Positions 44,860 to 51,447 of a DNA stretch of 57,092 bases are shown here, piece after piece. The stretch spans positions 1 to 57,092 of the forward strand of contig JACRBJ010000020.1 of NCBI GenBank assembly GCA_016234555.1, read 5' to 3'. This stretch comes from Chloroflexota bacterium. GTDB taxonomy: Bacteria; Chloroflexota; Anaerolineae; Anaerolineales; Villigracilaceae. The translations under genes and the position numbers were made by a program. How positions within the stretch are numbered: position 1 is the first letter of the stretch; the number at the start of each line of letters is the position of its first letter. The notes under the pieces were generated by a model. That model had not been told where the DNA came from. It did not search any database and saw only the letters and a list, made by a program, of their open reading frames with translations.

Positions 44860-45247
44860 TAGTGCTCCTTGGGATAAATCGCTCGATCTGCTGGGAAAGG
44901 GTGTCGATGTCGATCGGCTTCTGGATGTAACCGTCGCACCCCGCTCCCAGTGATTTCTCGCGATCGCCGCGCATTACATTTGCTGTAACGGCAACTATGG
45001 GGGTTTTCGAGAATTTTTCGATTGCTTTGATCTTGGCTGTTAGCGTATAGCCGTCCATGTCCGGCATGTTGATATCCATTAAAACTAGGTCGATATTGCC
45101 GGTTTCGAGTTTTTCCAATGCCTGTGTTGCATTAATGGCCTCGACCACGGCATAACCTTCCGCCTCCAGCACTCTGCGGATCAAGCTTCTGTTGTCCGGA
45201 TTGTCTTCCACATAAAGTATAGTACTTTTTTTGATTTCCAGTGTCAT
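44852..45247 (-). CDS. Stand-alone receiver (CheY-like) protein, first gene of the array operon
   Basis: 131 aa. Acidic pair 14-15 (YVEDN), phospho-Asp 58 (LVLMDINMPDMDG), Thr in AVTANVMRGD and Lys in GYIQKPIDIDTL. DivK/CheY-type single-domain response regulator with no output domain. CGGAG lies upstream of ATG 45247. It is the first coding gene after the leader region with the candidate promoter and terminator, so two receivers open the operon and the kinase lies near its other end. Confidence 0.93.
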   Translation of the reverse strand: MTLEIKKSTILYVEDNPDNRSLIRRVLEAEGYAVVEAINATQALEKLETGNIDLVLMDINMPDMDGYTLTAKIKAIEKFSKTPIVAVTANVMRGDREKSLGAGCDGYIQKPIDIDTLSQQIERFIPRSTNV

Positions 45248-45319
45248 GTGAATTAATCTCCGTCTCGAATTCTACTTTAAAGGAAAAAACCTCACATAAC
45301 AGCAACCTTACAAATGAAC

Positions 45320-45347
45320 AAAAAGCCGAGGCAGATAAATCCTCGAC
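45320..45347 (-). terminator. Hairpin terminator in the leader of the array operon
   Basis: On the minus strand GTCGAGG (45347-45341) pairs with CCTCGGC (45331-45325) with one G-T pair, followed by TTTTTG. It lies between the candidate promoter at 45524-45552 and the first receiver gene, so it either ends a short RNA or acts as an attenuator for the 36-kb operon. Confidence 0.7.
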
Positions 45348-45356
45348 TTGTGTGTG

Positions 45357-45391
45357 AGCGGGTGATGGGACTCGAACCCACAACTCTTGCA
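45357..45391 (-). pseudogene. tRNA 3'-half (T arm and acceptor strand), possible attachment-site remnant
   Basis: The minus strand reads TGCAAGAGTTGTGGG, then TTCGAGT, CCCAT, CACCCGC and T: a T arm, acceptor 3' strand and discriminator base. It matches the 3' half of tRNA-Gly(CCC) at 46884-46955 in the same orientation. Two differences fall on the same T-stem base pair (A-U changed to G-C), so the stem is preserved. The 5' half is absent. Confidence 0.65.
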
Positions 45392-45523
45392 CCGTGCGCC
45401 AATTTTCCAGCAAGTTTGAGCTTGATTCGAGGCATTACACAGTTATATTGTATGACTTTCGGTGCGCATCGTGCAGGCTGGTTGGGTGGATAAAATATCG
45501 TCCGCGCATCCTTGAATGCCCAA

Positions 45524-45552
45524 ATTATAAGCGGGATTACAACCCCTGACAA
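45524..45552 (-). promoter_or_regulatory. Near-consensus sigma-70-type promoter facing the array operon
   Basis: On the minus strand -35 TTGTCA (45552-45547), 17-bp spacer, -10 TATAAT (45529-45524). An 8-bp inverted repeat AACCCCTG/CAGGGGTT (45541-45548 and 45555-45562) covers the -35 and could be an operator. The expected start near 45517 gives a 270-nt leader before the first receiver gene, containing a terminator. Confidence 0.7.
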
Positions 45553-45632
45553 TACAGGGGTTTGGCGCTTTTTGACCTCTAAACATCGGGAAAATCCATC
45601 GACCAGGCGTCTGTTCGAATAACTGGCTGGAT

Positions 45633-45703
45633 TCTGGAGTCTGGGAGCTTACTTACCCTGTGGGTGCTCCCGTAAATTCAACAGCGACCTGTCGGACTCC
45701 AGA
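45633..45703. other. Foldable segment consistent with a three-way junction
   Basis: Outer stem TCTGGAGTC (45633-45641) with GACTCCAGA (45695-45703); hairpin A GGGAGC/GCTCCC (45643-45648 and 45666-45671) with an inner ACCC-TGT-GGGT; hairpin B CGAC-CT-GTCG (45685-45694) next to the outer stem. All pairings are perfect. It sits in the 320-bp gap upstream of the zinc-ribbon gene. A further perfect inverted repeat, GGGCTATC/GATAGCCC, lies at 45755-45789. No known RNA family recognised. Confidence 0.4.
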
Positions 45704-45885
45704 GTAAATCGGTCAGGCTCTAATGCTTCTGTATATTGGACGTATCCTGCCGGAGGGCTATCCGGGTTTGGGTAATGGGATGATAGCCCACTTCCTGGAG
45801 ACATCGAATCCGCTTTTTGTGACAAATGGCACTTAAGTATTGTGGGAAGTTTTGATATATTTGCTGAAAAGCTGGAGGATTGATA

Positions 45886-46752
45886 ATGTCACGAATTGAA
45901 CAAGCCCGCGAATTCATAAGTCAAGGCGATAAGATAAAGGCCAGGGCAATCCTCGCAAGCCTTGTTCAGTCCGAACCCCGAAATGCCGATGCCTGGCTGC
46001 TATTGGCGACTGTGCTGGACGATGCAAAACAAGCGGCATATTGCAGGGAACGTGCTCAGTCCATCCTGCAAACTACATCCAAACCTGAAATGGAAAATGT
46101 TCAACGTCCAATGCCGCAAGGCCAGCCAGCGAAAAAATGTCCTCACTGTGCCGGGGAGTTGCCGATTGACGCAATAGTTTGTCATCACTGCGACAGAGTT
46201 GTTTCAATTGACTTTAAGATGCCTGGGCCTGTAAAGCCGTCGTATTTACCGCTTGCGCAAAATCCCCTGGATGGATATATATCTCCCAAACAAAACGCGG
46301 AAAAGCCGCCATTGAAAATCACTCAAAAGGCTTCGCTGTTTTGGGCCTTGTCTTTGGTTGGGGGATTTCTTATTTGTGCGGCTCTTTTTGGCGTGTTCCT
46401 TTCGTCATATATACAGCCGATATCCTCGGAACCTCTCACGCCTACGCCCCGTGCTGCCAGGCAAGATCTTCGTATAGGCACGATCACTGCATGTATTAGC
46501 TGGGACGAAGTCACTCCGCAAATGGCGGGCAGTAAAGTTTGTGTCTGCGACGTTATTAAGCACGATAAACAAGACGAGCAAACAGGGCAAACCTTTTACT
46601 ATTTTGGAAGAACCAGTCAATTCTATCTCAGCCTGGACCGACTTGAAATATCGCTAAAGGGAGAGTGCATCTGCGCATCCGGTGTGGTTCAACTTGATTC
46701 TTACAATACTCCCTACATCGAAATTAAAGACAATATCGGTGCTTGCCCTTAG
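45886..46752 (+). CDS. TPR-like, zinc-ribbon, single-TM protein of unknown function
   Basis: 288 aa; GGAGG (45874-45878) sets the start at ATG 45886. Residues about 1-60 look like a TPR pair (QAREFISQGDKIKARAILASL, ADAWLLLATVLDD). A zinc ribbon follows (CPHCAGELPIDAIVCHHCD), then a linker, one TM helix (about 150-172, ALSLVGGFLICAALFGVFLSSY) and an outer domain with several cysteines (ACISWDEV, VCVCDVIK, CICASGV). Zinc-ribbon proteins with a TM helix are common in Chloroflexota; none has a defined role I can assign here. It lies between the tRNA 3'-half and the intact tRNA-Gly, so it may belong to inserted DNA. Confidence 0.8.
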   Translation: MSRIEQAREFISQGDKIKARAILASLVQSEPRNADAWLLLATVLDDAKQAAYCRERAQSILQTTSKPEMENVQRPMPQGQPAKKCPHCAGELPIDAIVCHHCDRVVSIDFKMPGPVKPSYLPLAQNPLDGYISPKQNAEKPPLKITQKASLFWALSLVGGFLICAALFGVFLSSYIQPISSEPLTPTPRAARQDLRIGTITACISWDEVTPQMAGSKVCVCDVIKHDKQDEQTGQTFYYFGRTSQFYLSLDRLEISLKGECICASGVVQLDSYNTPYIEIKDNIGACP

Positions 46753-46781
46753 TAAAAACAGTATCGGCGCTTGCCCCTGAT
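46732..46781 (+). repeat. Short tandem duplication covering the gene end
   Basis: TATCGGTGCTTGCCCTTAG (46734-46752) is repeated 28 bp on as TATCGGCGCTTGCCCCTGA (46762-46780). The first copy contains the stop codon of the zinc-ribbon gene, so the second is untranslated. Confidence 0.7.
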
Positions 46782-46831
46782 ATATAAACATTTTCCATCC
46801 AGTGCGTTTGATGAAACGAGGAATAACGTAA

Positions 46832-46864
46832 CACGCCGCCTTTCATGGTGAAAGACGGCGTGTC
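46832..46864 (-). terminator. Hairpin downstream of tRNA-Gly
   Basis: On the minus strand ACACGCCG...TTTC pairs with GAAA...CGGCGTGT, about 12 bp with one internal mismatch region, 20 nt after the tRNA 3' end. The following T-tract is weak (TTACGTTATT), so termination is likely but not certain. Confidence 0.55.
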
Positions 46865-46883
46865 AGGCGATTTCTCCTGCTTG

Positions 46884-46955
46884 AGCGGGTGATGAGACTC
46901 GAACTCACGATATCTTGCTTGGGAAGCAAGCGTTCTACCACTGAACTACACCCGC
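46884..46955 (-). tRNA. tRNA-Gly (anticodon CCC)
   Basis: 72 nt, fitting the cloverleaf: acceptor GCGGGTG/CACCCGC, D arm GTTC-AGTGGTA-GAAC, anticodon arm CTTGC-TTCCCAA-GCAAG (anticodon CCC), 5-nt variable loop, T arm GTGAG-TTCGAGT-CTCAT, discriminator T. CCA is not encoded. A related 3' half lies 1.5 kb downstream in the same orientation (45357-45391). Confidence 0.95.
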
Positions 46956-47011
46956 TTGACTTGACGAACGGGGCGGATTATACGCCAGGTGGAAAAGGCA
47001 TGTCAACCTCT

Positions 47012-48025
47012 TTACTGGTTGCGTTTCAGGAGCATGTTCGCCAGTTCGAGCATGGATTCTCCAGCCGCACCGCGTGGGTTGGCTTTGCCCAGAAATTCCA
47101 GCGCGGTCTGCGTTTCTCTTTCCGCGATTTCGCCGGCATAGGTTTTGGCGCCCTCTCTTTCGAGCAGGTTGGCAACTTCCCTGACTTCGGCGGCTGTGAT
47201 GGGACCCCGCTTCCAGCGTTCGGAAAACTGACCCTGCCTGCCAAGCCCGTAAAGCACGGGCAGGGAATTCTTTCCTTCGACCAAGTCGCTGGCGGTGGAT
47301 TTTCCCGTGACGGCTTCATCGCCCCAGATGCCGAGGATGTCATCCTGCACCTGGAACGCCAGCCCGAGGTGGTAGCCAAACTGACGGTAGGCTTCCTGTT
47401 CAGTTTCACCCGCACTTCCCAGCAAAGCGCCAATCTCGATACACGCGGAGAGCAGGGCGGAGGTCTTGCCGCCGACCATCTGCCAGTAATCCTCGAGGCT
47501 CAGGTCGTGACGTTTCTCGTAAGCCATATCGAGGTATTGACCGCGTGTCAGGTTGAGACAGGCTTCGTGCAGGATGGTTGCTGCCCGCACCACAGACTCG
47601 GCGGGATATGACTTGCTCAAATCCATGGTCGCCTGGTACGCGATGACAAACAACGCGTCGCCGACGTTGATCGCCATCGGCACGCCCCACTTGCTCCAGA
47701 CGGTGGGTCTGCCGCGCCGCTTCGGGGAGTTATCCTGCACATCGTCGTGGACCAGGCTGAAGTTGTGGATCAACTCCACGGCGGCGGCGGCAGGCAGGGC
47801 GGGTTTCCAGTCGCCGCCAGCGGAAGCGGTCGCCAGTAAAACTGTCACGGGGCGAATCCGCTTTCCTGTAGCTTCCCTTCCCGCGCCTTCACCTGTCCAG
47901 CCCATGTGGTAGGTGAGCATCTCATGGAACGGGCGGAGGCTGGCGGCATCGAGCCGCACAACCTGTCGCTGCAATTCCTTCTCAATCTCAGGCAGCATGA
48001 CCTCGAAGTGTTGTTTGAGATTCAT
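47012..48025 (-). CDS. Polyprenyl (geranylgeranyl-type) diphosphate synthase
   Basis: 337 aa. First aspartate-rich motif LVHDDVQDNSPKRRGRPT (about 90-108) and second motif FQVQDDILGIWGD, with GKRIRPV near residue 55 and GGKTSAL in the middle, as in trans-isoprenyl diphosphate synthases. It condenses isopentenyl diphosphate with an allylic diphosphate to make C15-C20 or longer chains for quinones, carotenoids or lipids. The residues before the first motif (FSLVHDD) do not by themselves settle chain length. It precedes tRNA-Gly and follows a HAD gene, separated from it by a palindrome. Confidence 0.93.
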   Translation of the reverse strand: MNLKQHFEVMLPEIEKELQRQVVRLDAASLRPFHEMLTYHMGWTGEGAGREATGKRIRPVTVLLATASAGGDWKPALPAAAAVELIHNFSLVHDDVQDNSPKRRGRPTVWSKWGVPMAINVGDALFVIAYQATMDLSKSYPAESVVRAATILHEACLNLTRGQYLDMAYEKRHDLSLEDYWQMVGGKTSALLSACIEIGALLGSAGETEQEAYRQFGYHLGLAFQVQDDILGIWGDEAVTGKSTASDLVEGKNSLPVLYGLGRQGQFSERWKRGPITAAEVREVANLLEREGAKTYAGEIAERETQTALEFLGKANPRGAAGESMLELANMLLKRNQ

Positions 48026-48040
48026 CTTTTCCTTTCCACG

Positions 48041-48083
48041 AAACCAAACCCTAAAGGTCTCGAAGACCTTTAGGGTTTGGTTT
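48041..48083. repeat. Perfect 20-bp inverted repeat between two genes
   Basis: The arms are 48041-48060 (AAACCAAACCCTAAAGG...) and 48064-48083, perfectly complementary with a 3-nt loop CGA. It lies between the HAD stop and the polyprenyl synthase start, both minus strand. It may terminate the HAD transcript (it ends TTTT on the plus side only) or be a dispersed palindrome like those near 1418 and 51378. Confidence 0.85.
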
Positions 48084-48089
48084 TGAAAA

Positions 48090-48704
48090 CTACAACAATT
48101 GACGGGCTTTCAGTTCCAGTTTCAACTGTTCGGGCGATTTGAAATGGACGGTGTCGAAGCCGATTCTTTTGGCGGCGGCGATGTTCGCTTCCGAGTCGTC
48201 AATGAACAGGCATTGGCTGGCAGGCATGTCGATTTTTTCCAGAAAGAATTCAAAGATCTCAGGTTCCGGCTTGATCAGGCTTATCTCGCCTGAAATAACG
48301 ATGTCATCGAGCAGATTCAGGAACTCGAACTCGTGACGGATAGCCGGAAAGGTTTCAGCCGACCAGTTGCTCAGACCGTAAAGCGGATAGCCTTTTTTCT
48401 TCAGCGCCCGCAGGAGTTCCACCGTGCCATCGATTTCCCCTGTGATGGATTCCTTCCAGTTTTCATGATAGGCTCTGATCAAATCCGCATATTGCGGGTG
48501 CTCCTTTACGTGAAGCTCGACGGCTTCGGCAAAGGGACGTCCCTTGTCCTGCTGGGCATTCCATTCCATGAAGTTCACCTCGCGCAGGAACTCCTCCATT
48601 GCCTGTGGTTGGCCGGGGAAGAAACGCGCGTACAAATTACGTGGGTTCCAATTGATTAGCACGCCGCCGAAATCGAAGATGATTGCTTTTGTTTCCGTTG
48701 TCAT
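48090..48704 (-). CDS. HAD-superfamily hydrolase (subfamily IA)
   Basis: 204 aa from ATG 48704, chosen because it overlaps the upstream stop as ATGA and has AAGGAAAA upstream. Motif I is IIFDFGGVLINW, where the second Asp of DxD is replaced (DFGGV), as in many IA members related to YihX-type phosphatases. Motif II is LYGLSNWS, motif III Lys in SLIKPEPEIF and motif IV LFIDDSEANI. Probable phosphatase for a small sugar phosphate or nucleotide; substrate unknown. It is co-transcribed with the secreted protein gene upstream. Without the motif-I second Asp it could instead be a dehalogenase-like enzyme. Confidence 0.9.
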   Translation of the reverse strand: MTTETKAIIFDFGGVLINWNPRNLYARFFPGQPQAMEEFLREVNFMEWNAQQDKGRPFAEAVELHVKEHPQYADLIRAYHENWKESITGEIDGTVELLRALKKKGYPLYGLSNWSAETFPAIRHEFEFLNLLDDIVISGEISLIKPEPEIFEFFLEKIDMPASQCLFIDDSEANIAAAKRIGFDTVHFKSPEQLKLELKARQLL

Positions 48705-49627
48705 TGATTTTCCTTTAGTCTCCAAACTTCATACCCGGCAAATCCTGTGGAACCGAGTTTTGCAAATTGTTTTTCCGTCCACTGCGGGAACAAGCCCGCG
48801 TTGGGATCGGCTGGGTCGTAGAGCAGGGCTTCGTCGATGATGAAGCCCTCTTCGGTGTTGTAGTTCGTCACCGAATACGCCCGCCCCAGGCTGTCCACGC
48901 GGGCGACGACGAGCATGTGCTCGAAGTTTCCGCCTGTGCCTGAGTAGATGTACACAAAATCTCCAGGTACCAGCGGATTGGCAAACCAGTCCTCCCGGTC
49001 AATGCGCACCTTGCGCCGCGTATCGGAATACTTTTCCTCAGGAAAAAAAGATTCGATGACGAGGCGGTCCTTCCCCAAGTCAGGGTTGATGAGGAAGAGG
49101 TCGTGTGGCGCGCGGTCTTCGCCCACCAGGCCAGCCTTTTGCAGGATGGCAATCGCCAATGGCCCACAGGTGGTGCTTGGGTCTGAGAAGCGGGCTTGAT
49201 TGATAAGCACGGACATTTTTTTGCTTTCCGAATAGGTCGGCGCGATGAAGGAAAGCGACGCCTCATACAGCTTAATTTGCTGCTCTTGCGTGAGCGGACC
49301 GGTAATGGCGATCTCGCCGTTTGCGATCATCATTTCAGACCGGGTCAATGTGGCGGTTGCGGTAAACGTTGCGGTGGGGGATGGGGTTATGGTTGGCGTA
49401 AAGGTCGCGCTGGCAGTCGGTGTGGCTGTGCTGGTCTGGGTTGCAGTGGATGTCGGCTGAAGGGTTGGCATGATGATTTCGGTGGGCGTGCTACGAACGC
49501 CAAATAATGAGTTGCTGCCAGACGCGTTAAATTGGGGAATAAAAAACCAGCCCGCAAAAAAAAGACTGGCAAGCAGTGCGCCAATCCCAAATCCATAGCC
49601 GAGATACTTCAAATCCGCGGAACGCAT
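48701..49627 (-). CDS. Membrane-anchored protein with T/P/S-rich linker and cysteine-peptidase-like domain
   Basis: 308 aa from ATG 49627. One N-terminal TM helix (about 9-31, GYGFGIGALLASLFFAGWFF), then a 60-residue Thr/Pro/Ser/Ala linker (TATQTSTATPTASATFTP) of the kind often seen on Chloroflexota surface proteins, then a C-terminal domain of about 200 aa. That domain has TCGPLAIAIL, GDFVYIYSGTGGNFEHMLVVARVD and YSVTNYN, a Cys...His order like NlpC/P60, CHAP or C39 cysteine peptidases. The Cys at the start of a helix and the His in a GD..H strand support that reading, but the family is not certain. Stop overlaps the HAD start. Confidence 0.75.
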   Translation of the reverse strand: MRSADLKYLGYGFGIGALLASLFFAGWFFIPQFNASGSNSLFGVRSTPTEIIMPTLQPTSTATQTSTATPTASATFTPTITPSPTATFTATATLTRSEMMIANGEIAITGPLTQEQQIKLYEASLSFIAPTYSESKKMSVLINQARFSDPSTTCGPLAIAILQKAGLVGEDRAPHDLFLINPDLGKDRLVIESFFPEEKYSDTRRKVRIDREDWFANPLVPGDFVYIYSGTGGNFEHMLVVARVDSLGRAYSVTNYNTEEGFIIDEALLYDPADPNAGLFPQWTEKQFAKLGSTGFAGYEVWRLKENQ

Positions 49628-49661
49628 GGGGCATATTTTAGCCGATAAGGATGGAAAATTT

Positions 49662-49713
49662 ATGCCCACGGTCACAAACGCACCGTATGCGGTGCGTTTG
49701 TGACCGTGGGCAT
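49662..49713. repeat. Perfect 24-bp inverted repeat in a divergent intergenic region
   Basis: The arms are 49662-49685 and 49690-49713 (ATGCCCACGGTCACAAACG...), with a 4-nt loop. It lies between the divergent secreted-protein and FGGY kinase genes. It is long and perfect, so it looks like a dispersed palindrome or a cruciform rather than a simple operator. Confidence 0.88.
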
Positions 49714-49782
49714 TATATTGGCTTTTCACAAATGTTGGTGTATCATCGGCACGGTTTTCAAAACTTCCCAAACCGAGGCAAC

Positions 49783-51366
49783 ATGCCAGCCACAAACAAA
49801 TACATTCTTGCAATTGACCTGGGTACGTCGGGTCCCAAAGTCGCCTTGTTTTCCGTACAGGGCGATTTGATCGGAAGCGAGTTTGAGGGGACGGAGGTTA
49901 TTCTCCTGCCTGAAGGTGGGGCGGAACAGTCGCCCAATGATTGGTGGAATGCGATCGAGAAAGCGAGCAAACGCCTGCTTGCCAAAGGACTGGTTCCCAA
50001 CGACGATATTGTCGCAATAGCCTCCACCGCCCAGTGGTCTGGCACGGTGCCGGTGGATCGGGATGGCAATGCGATCGGGAATGCCGTCAACTGGATGGAT
50101 GCGCGCGGCGCACGTTACATCCACAAGCTGTTCGATGGGCCGTTCAAGGTCGAGGGATATTCACTGCCCAAACTCCTGAAGTGGATTCGAATCACCGGTG
50201 GAGCGCCGGGCAATGCGGGCAAGGATCCGCTGGCGCATATTCTGTACCTCAAGGATCTTCACCCCGATCTCTATCAGCGCACATATAAATTCCTCGAGCC
50301 AATAGACTATATTGGTCTGCGCTTCACCGGCAAGTTTGCTGCATCTTTCAACTCCATCATTTTGCACTGGGTGACGGATAACCGCCGCATCGAAAAGGTC
50401 ACCTACAACGACGAGCTGGTCCGACTTTCGGGGCTTGATCGCGCGAAACTGCCAGACATCGAACCTGCGAACACGAACCTGGGGAATCTGCGCCCGGAGA
50501 TTGCCCGTGACTGGGGGCTGCGCGAGGATGTGCAGGTGTTGATGGGTTCAGGCGACGTGCAGTCGGCGGCTGTTGGCTCCGGCGCGGTGCGGGAATTCGA
50601 ACCACATTTGTACATCGGCACATCGGGCTGGCTGACCTGTCACGTGCCGTTCAAAAAGACCGACCTGTTCCACAACATCGCTGCGCTTCCATCCGCCATT
50701 CCGGGACGCTACTTGCTGACCAACGAACAGGAAACCGCCGGCGGCTGTCTGCAATATCTGAAGAATAACATCTTCTTTCCGCAGGATGAACTGTCGGTGG
50801 GTGAGGGTCCTGCGAACGTCTACAATTTGTTCAACCAGATGGCGGAGCGCATCCCCGCTGGCAGTGACCAGTTGATCTTCACCCCCTGGCTTTATGGCGA
50901 ACGTGCCCCGGTGGATGATCATCTCGTGCGCGGCGGATTCCACAACCTGTCCCTCGGCATGACGCGCGCGCATATGGTCCGCGCCGTGTTCGAAGGCGTG
51001 GCGTACAATGCGCGCTGGCTGTTGAGCGCTGTCGAGAAATTCATCGGGCGGAGGGTCGGCTCGATCAACTTCGTCGGCGGCGGAGCGAAGTCGAATCTCT
51101 GGTGTCAGATTCAGGCGGACGTTTTGAATCGCCCCATCCGGCAGATGAAGGACCCCATTGAAGCCAACGTGCGCGGTGCGGCTTTGCTGGCTTCCGCTTC
51201 GCTGGGATACCTGCGTTACGACGAGATCGGTCTGCACGTGCCGGTTGCGGACACCTACGACCCGAACCCCGACCATCGCAAAATCTATGACGAACTGTTT
51301 GCTGAGTTCGTTGCCATTTACCAAAACAACCGCAAGATCTACGCGCGGCTGAATCGTCCGCGATAA
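49783..51366 (+). CDS. FGGY-family carbohydrate kinase (xylulokinase-like)
   Basis: 527 aa from ATG 49783 (CGAGG upstream). ATP-binding and catalytic motifs: ILAIDLGTSGPKVALF (phosphate 1), the WNAIEKA region, AVNWMDARGA, LYIGTSGWLTC, and near the end TPWLYGERAP and NFVGGGAKSNLWCQIQADVLNRPI (adenosine region). FGGY kinases phosphorylate sugars or polyols such as xylulose, glycerol and erythritol; substrate cannot be set. It is followed after 81 bp by the sphingosine-phosphate-lyase-like gene, so the pair may act on the same phosphorylated compound (inference). A palindromic repeat (51378-51424) separates them. Confidence 0.92.
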   Translation: MPATNKYILAIDLGTSGPKVALFSVQGDLIGSEFEGTEVILLPEGGAEQSPNDWWNAIEKASKRLLAKGLVPNDDIVAIASTAQWSGTVPVDRDGNAIGNAVNWMDARGARYIHKLFDGPFKVEGYSLPKLLKWIRITGGAPGNAGKDPLAHILYLKDLHPDLYQRTYKFLEPIDYIGLRFTGKFAASFNSIILHWVTDNRRIEKVTYNDELVRLSGLDRAKLPDIEPANTNLGNLRPEIARDWGLREDVQVLMGSGDVQSAAVGSGAVREFEPHLYIGTSGWLTCHVPFKKTDLFHNIAALPSAIPGRYLLTNEQETAGGCLQYLKNNIFFPQDELSVGEGPANVYNLFNQMAERIPAGSDQLIFTPWLYGERAPVDDHLVRGGFHNLSLGMTRAHMVRAVFEGVAYNARWLLSAVEKFIGRRVGSINFVGGGAKSNLWCQIQADVLNRPIRQMKDPIEANVRGAALLASASLGYLRYDEIGLHVPVADTYDPNPDHRKIYDELFAEFVAIYQNNRKIYARLNRPR

Positions 51367-51377
51367 TTTCGTTAATT

Positions 51378-51424
51378 GTAGTGGCGACTTCAGTCGCTCT
51401 TTTAACGACTGAAGTCGTTACTAC
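51378..51424. repeat. Palindromic repeat between kinase and lyase genes
   Basis: GTAGTGGCGACTTCAGTCG and CGACTGAAGTCGTTACTAC arms pair with two mismatches around a 9-nt loop. It is a dispersed-palindrome type like that at 1418-1446, placed between the two genes and just before the lyase ribosome-binding site. Confidence 0.85.
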
Positions 51425-51447
51425 GGTTGCGACTGGAGAGTCTGTTC

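Larger units (their letters stand above)
45320..45517 (-). ncRNA. Candidate leader or small RNA ending in a tRNA 3'-half
   Basis: Bounded by a near-consensus promoter (start expected near 45517) and the terminator at 45320-45347. Inside, TGCACGATGCGC (45475-45464) can pair with GCGCACGGTGCA (45399-45388) apart from two central mismatches, closing a loop of about 64 nt. The 3' part (45391-45357) looks like the T arm and acceptor 3' strand of a tRNA. No matching 5' tRNA half (GCGGGTG) is present in this transcript, so it is not a normal tRNA. No RNA family recognised. Confidence 0.4.

Noticed and set aside
45320..45517. Full tRNA, tmRNA or T-box leader
   Set aside because: No 5' acceptor strand pairing with CACCCGC, no tag reading frame and no T-box sequence were found; only a 3' half remains.
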